A DNA stretch of 64,000 nucleotides. Origin: Moringa oleifera (taxonomy: Eukaryota; Streptophyta; Magnoliopsida; Brassicales; Moringaceae). The notes below the pieces were generated by a model, which was not told the DNA's origin, did no database searches, and saw nothing but the letters and a program-made list of their open reading frames with translations. Shown here piece after piece: positions 49,901 through 61,265 of this stretch; the stretch's first letter is position 1; every line of letters starts with the position of its first letter. The stretch lies in assembly GCA_021397835.1 (NCBI GenBank), contig JAJFZO010000287.1, positions 1,056,501 to 1,120,500 on the forward strand, written 5' to 3'. The translations under genes were made by a program, and so were the position numbers.

Positions 49901-52163
49901 AAAAGTTTTTTTTCTTTTTCTTTTTGGCCCCCATCCAGAATTTTTTTTTTTTGGCTCGCAAATAGCTGTCACTGAGTGATTGTTGTTGTTATTGTCTTTT
50001 CTTAGTGGTCTTTGCTGCACAGTTTTGATACCTTTTTCTTCAGTTTAATCATAAAGATATATTTAAATATTGAATAATCTCTCTTTCTCATGCACACTTT
50101 CTCACAACACGGACAGAGACACACTCCCAAACATAGGTACACAGAAACATTCTGTTATTCCTTAATGCAATATGATTCTGCTTGCAGGTGTGCTGGTTGC
50201 TTATGTTGCATTCTCAGATGGTGATATTAAATCCAGAGCTGAAAGGTTTCTGAGCAGCATCACAAACTCAATTGAGATTGTCCTCCAGCACAATGTAGAG
50301 GTCAGAATAATACTCTTGCCAGATGGTAATGTTCCTTTGAATTGTGTGAAGCCAATTGAATTATCAGGAGTTCTGAAGCAGGCAGCAACAATAGTGGCAA
50401 CTGAGAGGGACAAAAGAGCTGCTTCCATGAATGCACTAGATGGTTTTGCTGACCTAGAGTCACATCAGGAATCTATAAAAGTAACCAGAGGCAGTCTTAG
50501 TGACTTAGAAAGTAACCTTAAAGGAGCACGGGACAGCATCTTTCAGTCTACCACTCGGTCGCCCAATTTGCTGGTAGAATACAATGCTGAAACTGGTGGT
50601 ACACACAAAAGTAGGCAAGACACTCAAATGCAGAGAATAGAATCCATCATTTGTGAGCAGCGGTTAGAAACTGCCTGGTTGCAGGCTGCAGAGAAAGGCA
50701 CTCCTGGGACCTTAAGCCATTTAAAACCTGAGAAGAACCAGGTCCTACCTCAAGAGGGCATCTACCATCAAAGTCACATAGGATCTATGAATTCATCAGG
50801 GTTGTCTTCTCAACATTGGGAAGATGAATTGACTAATGAGCTCAAAGCTTTGAAATTCAATGACGGAAGAGAGCTTCAGAAGGACCGGATTGGTGGAAAG
50901 GTTGATCATTATCCCATCTCCCCAAGCTTATTGCACCATGGCAGTGTGGCTGGTAGTGTCAACAAAGACAGCCTGTAAGTCACTGAGCCTTTTAATGATT
51001 CTACTTGCATATAATTCTCTTTAATCTTTGGTGAGTGCAATACTTAAGAGTAGTTTAGAACCTTCGTGAACTAGTCTGGTTTCTTGAACAGGTTCAGATT
51101 TGAGTTTAACTTCTCAAGTAACAGTTATGGATTTGGTAATTTGAGTAAATTTTAGAAATGATGCATCTAAAACAATATGATGCATGCAATAGTAACCCCC
51201 TTGGTACCATCTGTAGTTTATATGTGTATAGGTATATGTATAATTCTTGTTGTTGATTATAGGAAAAATCATTTTCTGCTGATTCTCCTGGCAGCTAGAA
51301 CCATTATTGTTATTTTGTTTTGCAAAATGATATAATTAATTGGAATTCAGAGGGAGAATCGATGTTTATTGTTCTGCATCATATCATCCTGCAATTTTAC
51401 TATATGTGACCAAAGGTGACAAAAATTCTACAATTCACGTGGTCTGATTTGTAATGCTGGTAGTGAAACTAATTCGAAGTTCATATAAAAACTTGCACCA
51501 AGCAAAACTTTCTTTTTTTGATACTGAGAACCCACCAAGCCAAAAGCAAAACTTATTAGTCTACGTTTGGTGCGAGTTCCTCAAAATTTACTACTTGGAT
51601 AAGAAGAGACAAATGAAACTCTAAAGAAAATTGTTTGTGTAGGTTAAACTGAATATTTATTTTCTTCATTCATGAAGATATGGCCTTTATTGTGTGTAGC
51701 TCAAACAATCATGAAACAAAATCTGTCCAAATTGTCTATGAGAATTGCTGCTTTTTTCATCAGTACAAAAGCCTATAAACAACTACCTGCTGATCTCGTG
51801 GAAAGATGTCTGTATTTGACAATGTATTAAGATTTTTATAGATGTTTTATATGCCATGCTCATTTTTGGTTGGTTGTTTAGTGGATATGAATCAGGATCA
51901 GGAGCTGGAGGCTGCAGTGGGCTTTTGTGTTGGAATACCAAAAAGCCTCCAAAGAGCGGCAAGGTAAGCTGTTGATAAATATATAATCATCACTTTCTTA
52001 AATTTCAATCAGGACTGATATCATTTTGATGAAATATGTTAAATTTTTCCACCGGTAACAGATGAAAGGGGCCCCTGTAATTAGACCACATAAAAGCGGA
52101 CGATTTTCACTGTTCGGTGAATGTGCGAAGGCAAAGAAAACAGAGAGCAGATTTAGAAGATAA
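43962..52163 (+). CDS. STI-like: STICHEL-like protein, DnaX (gamma/tau)-like AAA+ domain
   Basis: Plant STICHEL family protein; Arabidopsis STICHEL controls trichome branching, while the family shares sequence with the bacterial clamp-loader subunit gamma/tau. Six exons, 43962-46148, 46523-46742, 49151-49708, 50188-50974, 51882-51963 and 52062-52163, join in frame to 1311 aa. The N-terminus (residues 1-500) is Ser- and charge-rich with an acidic run near 128-136. YRPIFFDELIGQ introduces the AAA+ module: Walker A GPRGTGKTST at 533-542, zinc module Cys552, 561, 564, 567, DECH (Walker B) at 616-619, and SRC at 658-660. The DnaX-like helical domain III follows across exons 1-3. The tail ends with GYESGSGAGGCSGLLCWN and a basic segment, which fits STICHEL-LIKE 3/4 rather than STICHEL itself. 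Walker motifs are intact. Introns 2 (2408 bp) and 4 (907 bp) carry repeats. Confidence 0.95.
47843..47894. repeat. Poly(T)/poly(G) tract in a STICHEL-like intron
   Basis: A run of about ten T bases directly followed by about fourteen G bases, with T- and GGG-rich flanks, in intron 2. A comparable C-rich tract (about 46335-46392) lies in intron 1. Such runs are prone to sequencing error. Confidence 0.7.
48525..48660. repeat. Purine-rich tract in a STICHEL-like intron
   Basis: About 130 bases of GA-rich sequence (AGAAGAAAGAGGGGAAAAG-type words) within the 2408 bp intron 2. Similar in kind to the tract in EngA intron 4; each is followed by GTTATTCA. Confidence 0.6.
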
Positions 52164-53044
52164 ATGTGAAATAGTTGAATAGCTTGGGGGTTCTACATAT
52201 GTTGCTTGTCTCTTTATATTCATATATATATATTTTTGTGTATTTATTTCCATTTATGCCATTATTCAAGGATGTGAATGAAAAGAAGCATATTTGATGT
52301 AAAGGTTATGCTATTTGGACTGAAGCATTTTCTTGAGTTTCACTCATTATTTAATGAATGAAAAACAAAAAAGAGAGAACGACATGTTTCAAGTTCAGTG
52401 ATTTAAGAGCATGTAATCCTGCAATTTTCAATAATGTGATATGAACAAACTATCTATATAAGTATTTAATCTCTTTGAAGAATGAAGGGTTTCTTTTTCT
52501 TTTTAAAATTTTTACATATAAAAATTGATTTTATGGTTTTTGAGTACATAATATCTTAGGGGCTCAAATTGATTCTTTGTATGTGTTATAGAATTTTCAG
52601 GTGTTAAAATTTTAAAAATTAACTTTTTAATGTTAATTATGTGAGAAGCCAATTTGTTCTTCCTGCCCGAAATGTCCAATAAAAAAAAAATCAAATCTTT
52701 GTTTAGCAAAATTCAATTGAATTTTCTCTCTCTCTCTCTCTATATTGTATAATATATTACACAAATAAGACTATTGCATAGGGGATTCATCATATATGTA
52801 TTTACCAACACACTTGTGATAACACAAGGTTTTTTTCAATTAAGATAATGCTTTAATTTCCTTACTTTAATTTTCAATTGGTGAAAATCAAGTTGATAAA
52901 TATAAATAATAATTTTTATTATTTTTCTACTAAATATATTAATCAATATAAAATTAATTTTGATTGTTGCTCTCTCTATATATAGATATATAAATTTAAT
53001 ATATATCTTTATCATATTCCTACATGAAGATATCGTTTTTACTT

Positions 53045-53290
53045 GGCCTCTAGCTCGACAATTACGAACCATATAATGCTTCAATGGTCTATGAGACCTA
53101 TTGCTTCTATCATTACAAATGTTTATAAAAGCCTACATCTTGCTCCCTTATTGAAAGATTTCTACTTGACAACGTATTAAGATTTTTGTAGATTTTGTAT
53201 ACTGCATGCTCATTCTTGGTTGGTTGTTTAGTGGAAGGAGACATCTGCATCTTTTCCAGCGAGATGAAGGAAGCTGCGTTAAAGTGGCTT
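53045..53290 (+). pseudogene. Eroded partial duplication of the STICHEL-like 3' region
   Basis: Sequence here copies, with many substitutions and small gaps, intron 4 of the STICHEL-like gene (about 51730-51885). Shared words in the same order are GTCTATGAGA, AAAAGCCTA, TTGACAA(T/C)GTATTAAGATTTTT, CATGCTCATT(T/C)TTGG and TTGGTTGTTTAGTGGA, the last spanning the exon 5 acceptor. After the acceptor the copy leaves exon 5 at once and instead reads TTTTCCAGCGAGATGAAGGAAGCTGCG, which resembles the exon 6 acceptor and start (ATGAAAGGGGCC...). It looks like a tandem 3' duplicate with an internal deletion; it has no coding role that I can see. Confidence 0.65.
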
Positions 53291-54199
53291 AATTAGATTT
53301 GATTTTTGGATCAAGTTAAGCAATTGGGCAGCCAAATTCATGGTATGATTTTGGGTCTTTTTAATTGGGTTCTTTTCAGATGTATTTAATGGATCTGGGT
53401 TTAGGCATTCCATTTCAATCATATCACAAGCTCCACACTTTTGGGTTTAAAAAATTCTGAGCTATAAGAGGTTGTGAGTTTTTCAAACTAAAAAGGATAA
53501 ATTGAAGATAATGGTAGGTGCCTGCTTTATAAGAGATAATGGAGTTTAACTTTTTGAAAATAAGAAGTAAGATGTTTTTAATCTAAAATTGTAATGATAT
53601 AAAGAACAAAATTACATATTAATTAAATAGCAATATCAAGCAATTATTTGAAATAATTTGTTCAATTAATTTGAGAAGCAAATTCATCGATGATATTTTT
53701 ATAATTAATTTATTATAATATTTTTTTATACATAAGGTTGTTCATTCATTTATTTTTTTGTGACATAACTGAGACTATAAATAAGATTTTAATAATTTTA
53801 ATTTTTTTATATACAGTCAATAATATTCTATAGGCAGTTGAGGCATTACGATGGTAATCTAAAACTTTTACAAACTTTAAAATTTTAAGTACTGTCTTTT
53901 TTTTCTATTGATAAACATTACTAACACTTTTCAAGACAATTGAAAAAATGTGCAATGAATTAAAGAAAAAAGAAAGAAATATTTGTTTAATCTAAAAAAA
54001 ATATTTGTTTAATCTCGAAGAAAAAAAAAAACAAAAGATAAACCCTAAAAAAAGAGAAAAATATTAACTAACCATAAAAACTTTTCATCTCTTTTCTTGT
54101 TAATCTAAAATTTAATTATTTTAATTATAATTTTGTTAAGTTCAATCTATTTTAAATATTTAAGCTCATAATTTTCTTTAAATTAATTAAAAATTTTAT

Positions 54200-54204
<5 letters not shown>

Positions 54205-54239
<35 letters not shown>
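54205..54239. repeat. (TA)n microsatellite
   Basis: About 17 TA dinucleotides in a row. It marks the left edge of a less AT-rich block (from 54240) that leads into the retroelement relic. Confidence 0.95.
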
Positions 54240-54242
<3 letters not shown>

Positions 54243-55593
54243 CCTAAAGGCCTTGGGAGGTTGCCCTTGGCGCATAGGCTTAGGGTCGGCCGCTTAATGC
54301 CCATGTAAATAAGAAAAGACACTTGCTATTCTTGTTACTAGGAGGCTAGTGCAGCAATAAATTAATGCATGGGATTCCTCATTCAGCTCCTGTGGATGAA
54401 AATTGATCTAATAATGGGTAAACAACTCATAAAGACTTTCACCTTTTTCGTTTTCCAACTAGCATTATTGTATTAGATTCTTCTTTTGCATCCTTTCACC
54501 TCCTTTTGAGAGAAAGTTTGGATTTTTCTTTCTAACCTATATATAAGTATTAATCTTCACTTCTCGTTTCTATGTGGGTCAAGGTAGGAATCATTATTGC
54601 TTTTTCTGATGGGCCTTTTCTTCCATAAGTTCTCTTCTTCTCTTCTTTTGCATGATTTACGCTATAGCCTTTATTGCTTTTAGGATTTCAGTCAGTAATC
54701 TTAACATCTTTCATGTCAAGAAGAATATTTCCTTTCTTGTTAATCTTATGCTCATAATCCACAAGAAAGGGCTTGCTTTCTCCTCAAAACACACTGATGG
54801 AGTATATGGAAACACCAAAGTTAGGAATACACTTCTCATTTCCCTCTCTTATTTTTGAACCATGTGCATTTTGTTATTTATGCCTTACAGATACTTCCTT
54901 AGAGCTATTATTTGCGATGGGTTTTTTATGTTTAGTATTAAATTTAGGCTTTAGGAAATTTTTCTTGGAGGTTTTCCTTCAATTTTTTACTATTAAGGTA
55001 ATTATTTCCACTAGCGGCTTCTTATATGTATGTTCTTGTTAGCAACAAAGATTGCTGACTGATGCTCTAACGATATTTGACAATTAGAAAAGATATTTCT
55101 TTTCTGTGAGTTAGGAAGGTTTAAATCCTTCTCTATAGGGTCCCATTCCTACTTTATATAGGATTACGCCTCCTATAAAGAGGATACTTTCATAAACATG
55201 ATTACATTCATCTCCTTATGGACACCATAGGCGTTAGGACCTTAGTGGTAGATTCTCTTATTGATATCTTGTTGTTAGGTAGGTAGGCCTACCTACGCAT
55301 CATGGCTTAACTTACAATGATGATCTTTGTAGTCCATCAGTTGCTAGGGTTAAGGGTCGAAAGCTTCCTAACGACCCAAATGCGACCTTAGTCAAGGTAT
55401 GGCTCTAGCAAGGATGACGTAAGCTATCAAGACACCATGCTAAGTATGGAATAAGGACAAAGAGATTACGAAAGATCAAGGAAGGAAGTGAATATAAAAA
55501 GGACGAGCAACCATGGGAAGACGAACAAAAAATATTAGAAAAAGAAAGGAACACAAGAAGGAAGCATAAAGACTCTTGGCATAGGACTATAAC
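54240..55593 (+). other. Possible LTR or leader of the downstream Ty3/gypsy relic
   Basis: No host gene recognised. The stretch from about 55080 to 55593 is purine-rich, with a TATAAAAAGG box near 55494 about 100 bases before the start of the internal domain, as in LTRs of plant Ty3/gypsy elements. I could not define LTR ends or find a second LTR. The open stretches at 54652-55042 are hydrophobic but match nothing I know. Confidence 0.35.
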
Positions 55594-57295
55594 ATTAGCG
55601 TCATTTGTGGGTAGACAAGTAGAAAGCCATATGATTTTTGCTTAATTCACAACCAAATGAAATGTTGACCCTGAGATCACCGCCTGCATTGGGTAAAGCA
55701 TTGATGAAACTCCTTTTCCCTAGAGGAAGGACCCGAAACCCCATGACAAGCAGTGGAGCTTGCCATGTTATGAGAAAAAATTCACAAAATGAAGAATATG
55801 TTGCATAACCTAAAAGAGAATCAGAGACACTGGGCATATTGGGATTGATAAGCCTCTGAGGAAGAAAAAACTGAACATTTTTTGGATAACTAGATATCGG
55901 ATCAAGCATCTAATTTAACAGAGCTAAGGCAACTGTCTCTCACGAGGTGGAGGACAATAGGGAGTAAATCGTTTGAAGGGACCGTTGAAGTTTTTTTATG
56001 GAGAGGATAAGGATGACTACAATCTTTAATCCCTATTTAGCGATCACATCATGAATGAATTAATTCGTAGACGATTGAGAATTCCCCAGATAGAACCAGA
56101 TAATGATGGGGGGGGGGGGGAGGATTCAAAAGACCACTTGGATAGATACAGGAGTATCATGTTGATGTATGAGGCATCACATACTATCGTCAATGTGGTT
56201 TTCCCAACCACTCCAATAGGCCCTGAAAGGGATTAGTTTTCCTCCTAGCAACATAGAAGCATAACCAGCTTAAGGAGTTGGCTTGATTTTTCTTGATGCA
56301 CTTTATTAGCAGTAAACAAACTAAGAAGCAACCCAATCTTCTTATGGCCATACACTAAGCCCCAAATGAGTCCTTCTGAAATTGTATATCTCGATTTAAT
56401 TGTGAAGCCCTTTAAGTGGATAAGTTATAAGAGTTAGTCTCTATGAAGAACCTTTCTTTGATGTTCTATGCCATGAGCTTGCACATAACATGGCCAAGCT
56501 ACTAGCTTTGGTCAAAAAATACATTAGAAGTGAAAAAGGTAGTAAGTGTAAGAGAGAGTCATAGAGAATGTCCCCTAGAAGAAGGGTTGAGGTTGAGGTT
56601 GAGGATAAAGGACACTGAAATGACTTTCGAGAATTAATAGCGAGGCTCGATAATTAAGAAATAAGGTTACCTTTACACAGTCGGGTCATATTCCGCCGAA
56701 TAAACGACTATGGCTTAGTAGCATTCACATTATTAAAAACTCTTGAAAAAAATGTGATGATGGCCATTGAAATTCAAGGGATGCTGAGATGTCCTTGGCA
56801 GATGGTAACCTCACTGGCCACACATAACTAGTCCATATATTACCACTTCCATCATAACTATGGCCATAACATACAAGTACGTAAATAGTTATGGGAAGCA
56901 ATCGAGTCCTTAGTGTTAAAGAGACATTTAAAGTAGTATGTAAGGCCATTAGATAGCCCAATACCAAGGATAAAACTTCCACCGAAATAAACCTAAGAAG
57001 TTTAAGCTATCTCAGGGAAGAAAAGTAAAGGACCACTAGGTATGAAAGAATCATCGAGGTAATAATTAGGGAGCCAACAGTTAGCCACGTGTAGTCCTTA
57101 GCAAAAAAAATGTATGCTTGGATTTCCTAGAGTTAAGACACAGGACCTAGAGGTCTAGTAATAACATTTTTACACTAGGACTTGCAGAGTGTTCAAGTCT
57201 CACATGATGATGCCTTGATAATTGACCTGATGATATCTAATTTTATGATCCAAAGAATGTTAATAGACATAGAGTTCGATAAGGGAATAAGTGTT
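55594..57295 (+). mobile_element. Decayed Ty3/gypsy retrotransposon, gag to protease start
   Basis: Begins with ATTAGCGTCATTTGTGGG at 55594-55611, close to the TTGGCGCCGTCTGTGGG that opens many plant Ty3/gypsy internal regions. Gag at about 56051-56480 reads DHLDRYRSIMLMYEASHTIV, FPTTPIGPERD, then a stop exactly where the family has Trp (DWF), then frame-shifted LKELA--F and SRFNCEAL. A nucleocapsid-like histidine segment YYHFHHNYGHNI lies at about 56840-56880. The protease start reads HDDALIIDLMISNF-IQRMLIDI at about 57203-57280, after which similarity ends where DTGSS should be. Many stops and shifts mark it as dead. Confidence 0.8.
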
Positions 57296-57779
57296 TTTAG
57301 GTGTTCATATATATGCAGTTACATAAATAACCAATGTTAATAATGTATGTTTTTTTAGCACTTTTTAAGGTTTTTGGATCAAATACCCTTAATGAATACT
57401 GTACAATTACTTATTTGCCCACGTATAGAAAACTGAGAAGTCAAACCTCCCAAACATCTCTCTTTCCCTCTCTCTTCACTTTCGTACTACAACACTTCAC
57501 CATTTCTCTTCATCTCTATTCAATCAGTGTCTATTGTTATCTTAGTTTCTATTCAATCACTAAGCTTGAAGAAATTAGTGAAAGTATGGTTTTAAAGGAT
57601 ACATTTTGCTCAAATTTAGGATTTTCTTACTTGTTTCATCAGACGATTCGTTGTCTTCTTCTTTTTTTTTTGGTATCTTTGAGTTAACTTTATAGTTTTG
57701 AAAGCTTGAATACATGTTGTTGAGCAACTTTCCTTTGGATTTTGTTGTTAGTTTGTGTCAAAAAATTGCATAATGTTAT

Positions 57780-58020
57780 GAAATCGTGTTATATTTGAGA
57801 AAATCGTACCTTAACATTGTACCTAAAAATCGAGTACTTTTTGACCAAATCGTTTCTCAAATTGTACAATCATATCCTGGTTGAGTAAATAAAAACCAAA
57901 TAATACTGAAATCGCATGTTTATGAATCGTAACCAAATTAAACTGAAATCGTATCTTACGTATGAATTCGTAACCAAATTATATTGAAAAATTGTATTAT
58001 GTATGAATTTTTAACTTGAT
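57780..58020. repeat. Degenerate ATCGTA-motif repeats
   Basis: Words such as GAAATCGTGTTATA, AAAATCGTACC, GAATCGTAACCAAATTA and GAAATCGTATCTTACG recur about every 20-40 bases. Noncoding. It lies just upstream of the DUF1985 segment, at the place of a promoter or leader. Confidence 0.6.
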
Positions 58021-59143
58021 TTCAGTATCTTTTTACTTGGCTGCTTATTTTTTTTTTTTGGGTCAATGTGCAGATGACCACTACTTAAGCTATTTTCAGG
58101 CCATATATGACCCCCAAAGAGTCTTGAAAGACTGAGAAATTGCTGAAGCACTGTGATAATGATGTCATCCCAACTCTAAGGGAAATTTTAGAGGGCTCAG
58201 AGAAGGAGAAGTTTATTGACACTTGTTTTGAGCATTTCCTAGATGTACACAATGATTTCAACTTCTTTGAGATCATTGTCCACAACTTGCTACTATGAGA
58301 GATTCAACAAAATCGCGAGGATGAGATGTGGTTCAGACTCGGTGAGAATGAAGTCCGTTTCAGTAAGGTGAAATTCTGCCTAATTACTGGGTTGAAATTT
58401 GGAGAACTACCAAACATGGAAAATATTGAAGCTAATTCATCTGGCATTCTTGTCAAATACTTTGGGGGTAAGAACAAAGTTAGTGGTAGTAAAGTTAAGG
58501 TAAGGTTGCTACAAGGAGAGTTTGAGGATCCTAATGCTAAGGTGAAGTTGGCACTACTATACCTGCTAAATGGCTTCATCAAAGGCCATGACGTGTGACA
58601 GCAGGTCCTTACATGGTAATTTCATCTTGTTTATAATTTGGAAGCATTCAACAACTTTCCATGGGGCATGTAGGTGTACTGCAACTCCTTGTTGCACTTT
58701 ATGAAGGCTGTTGCAAATCGAGCAATGGAAAGTGATGGTTTAAGCTATAATGCATATGGTTTCGTATGGCATTGCATGTAAGTACATTTTAATTCTTATG
58801 TTATTTATTTATTTTCATTATTTGTGATTTGTGAAATAGAACTAATGCATGGTAGTAGATTGCTTCAGTGCAAATAAGTGAGACAAAAATTAGTTTTTTT
58901 TTTTTTTCAGATTTTTGCATTTGAGGTAATACTTGCTACCAATGTGCATGGTACTAAGTTATCAAGTTCTAACTTACCCTTGCCTTGAATTTGCTGATGG
59001 AGATTCCATCGGCGGCCTCACAATGGAGATTGCAAGAAGATCTTCACAAATAAGGTAAGTTCCAATATTCGCCCTATGATTTTGTAGCTTCTTTCTCGTA
59101 TATTCATCTAGCTTTCATTCTTTCATTTTGAATATTAATTAGT

Positions 59144-59515
59144 GTGATTTTGTATCTTCTTTCTCAATTTTGTATCTTTGTTTGTGTGATTTCGTATCTT
59201 CTTTCAAAATTCGTATCTTCCTTCTCAGTTTCGTATCTTCTTTTGTATGATTTCACATTTTCTTTCATAATTGTTTTGTTCTTTATAAATTTGTATCTTT
59301 ATTTGTGTGATTTCATATCTTCTTTCTCAATTTCGTATCTTCTTTCTTAGTTTTGTATCTTTTTTCTCAATTTTGTATCTTCATTTGTGTGATTTCGTAT
59401 CTTTTTTCTCAGTTTCGTATCTTCTTTCTTAGTTTTATATCTTCATTTGTGTGATTTTGTATCTTAATTTATGTGATTTTTGTACCTTTTTTCTTAAGTT
59501 TGTATCTTCATTTAC
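59144..59515 (+). repeat. Minisatellite, unit about 20 bp (TTTCGTATCTTCTTTCTCA)
   Basis: Some fifteen imperfect copies of a phrase like TTTCGTATCTTCTTTCTCA, often paired with TTTGTGTGATTTCGTATC. It lies in the apparent intron between the DUF1985 part and the next exon of the Ulp1-like gene. Confidence 0.85.
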
Positions 59516-59910
59516 TAAATTCAGCTTAATTTTGTGAATTCAGATGGGGGCTAAGTTAAAACTGGAGCCGAATCATGTTGAGCGCCACCCTTCATATTAT
59601 GTTAGTGTTGAGGAAACTGCATTGCCCTTGCAATGAAAGATCTCTAGTGTGGCTGCTGTTACTGCTGCAAGTTCAAAGAGTTTAGATAAACATATCAACG
59701 AGATAGTTAAGGTCCCCACTCAATGTAGGTCAACAACATTACCAACATCTTTTCCAAAAACATATAAGGTTTGTTATTCTAATATTAATTTTTACTTTGT
59801 AATGTATCTCAGTTATCAACATGTAAATGTTTTACTCAATGGATCATTCTTTGCAGAGATGACGAGTGGAGTTTACAATTGTTAAGCGATCAAGAGATGC
59901 AATTATCATG

Positions 59911-60060
59911 AGGGAGTATAGGGAGAGAGAGCAAAGAGAGAGAGAAAGGAAAGGGAGAAGAAAGAGAGGGAGAAGGAGGATAGGGAGAGGGAGGAGAGGG
60001 AGAGGGAGGGGAGAGAAAAGGAGGAAAGGGAAAGGGACAGTGAGAGGGAGAGGGATGAGG
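59911..60060 (+). repeat. GGGAGA/AGAGAG purine low-complexity tract in the Ulp1-like gene
   Basis: About 150 bases of GGGAGAG/GAGAGA words. In the exon frame this would encode only Arg/Glu/Gly/Lys. It has probably grown by slippage and interrupts what should be a coiled-coil linker (DPEVYRRLNAIEVKL follows). Confidence 0.8.
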
Positions 60061-61079
60061 TGACTGAAGGGGATCCAGAGGTGTACCGTCGCCTAAATGC
60101 TATAGAGGTGAAATTAAATCTCATAAAGGCAAAGGTAAACCTCATGGATTCCTTTAATAAGGGGTGTCATATGGAGTAAATGAGTGTCCTCAAACCCATT
60201 CAGCTCGTAATTCAAAACTATGTTCCTAAGGTAACTTTTCTTTATGGTTACTTTTTTTTTATAAAGTCTGTTATTAATTGATTTCATATCTTTATTTTGC
60301 AATTCATAACTTAAGATGATTTTTAGTACATCTTTTTCAGGGTGTTGATGCTGGCTCCACATCACACCGTGTTGTTCCAGAGGAGTCTACTGAGTCTGAT
60401 GACTCTAGGAATCAGTTTGAGAACTTTAGCGATGAGTCTGAAGAGGACTCAATAAAGGAAGAAGAAGAGAAAGACAACGATGATGATCAAGATAAGGTTA
60501 TTAATCAAGATGGTCACGGACATACAGAGCCAACTGAGGTTGAGTTCGTAACCTCTATAGAGGATGTGACGGACTTGACCATTGTCCCAGCAAAGGTTGT
60601 CGACGATGTGTTGCCGGTTGTTAGGACCCATAAATGATCCAGACAATTATGCAGCCTATATGTCGACTCTACTACTGGGACAAAACGAGTTAAGTCTTCC
60701 TATCTTGTTAATACCAAAATAGAGATATCAAGCTCAATCATCTCTGAATATAATATATTCATGGAAGGGATATCATAGTAAGCAGTTTTTCATATTTATA
60801 ACTTATATTTATATTTTAGTGTATTGCATACTTTTCTTCCTAACTTGGTAATTTTGCACAGCTGCGATGTAGGTATTGATCATAGTGTCAGTATGGGTTG
60901 GTTTCATGATCTTGAGGAAAACAACGTGTGGATTGACATGACTCAGTAAGTTGATTCTATATTAACATTTCTTTCATTAAATCATAGCTACACTCATTGA
61001 TTTGTGAATAATTTTAAATTTGTAACCTAATTTTGTATTTGATTCACCAAATCGTTTATTGATTTATATAATCATATAT

Positions 61080-61265
61080 TAATGTCAACAATCGTGTCTT
61101 AATTTTGAAATCATGTTTTGAAATCGTGCCCTAATGTATCTTGAAATCGTGTATCGTAACTTCATCTTGAAATCATGACCTGATGTATCTTGAAATTGTG
61201 TATTGTAACTTAGTTTTGAAATCGTAAATTATAATCATGTATCGTAACCTAATGCACTATTCACT
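61080..61265 (+). repeat. Tandem TTGAAATCGTGTATCGTAAC repeats
   Basis: Repeated TTGAAATCGTG and ATCGTAAC words with spacing of about 25-50 bases, in an apparent intron of the Ulp1-like gene. Same core motif as the arrays at 57.8, 59.1 and 62.5 kb. Confidence 0.65.

Noticed and set aside
55601..55909. 102-aa frame on minus
   Set aside because: It is antisense to the start of the plus-strand gypsy relic and has no domain of its own.
57130..57220. Possible tRNA-like or SINE box B (GTGTTCAAGTCTC)
   Set aside because: No matching acceptor, D or anticodon stems; it falls in the degraded gypsy nucleocapsid-protease region.
59144..59350. 68-aa repetitive hydrophobic frame
   Set aside because: A translation of the 20 bp minisatellite, not a protein.
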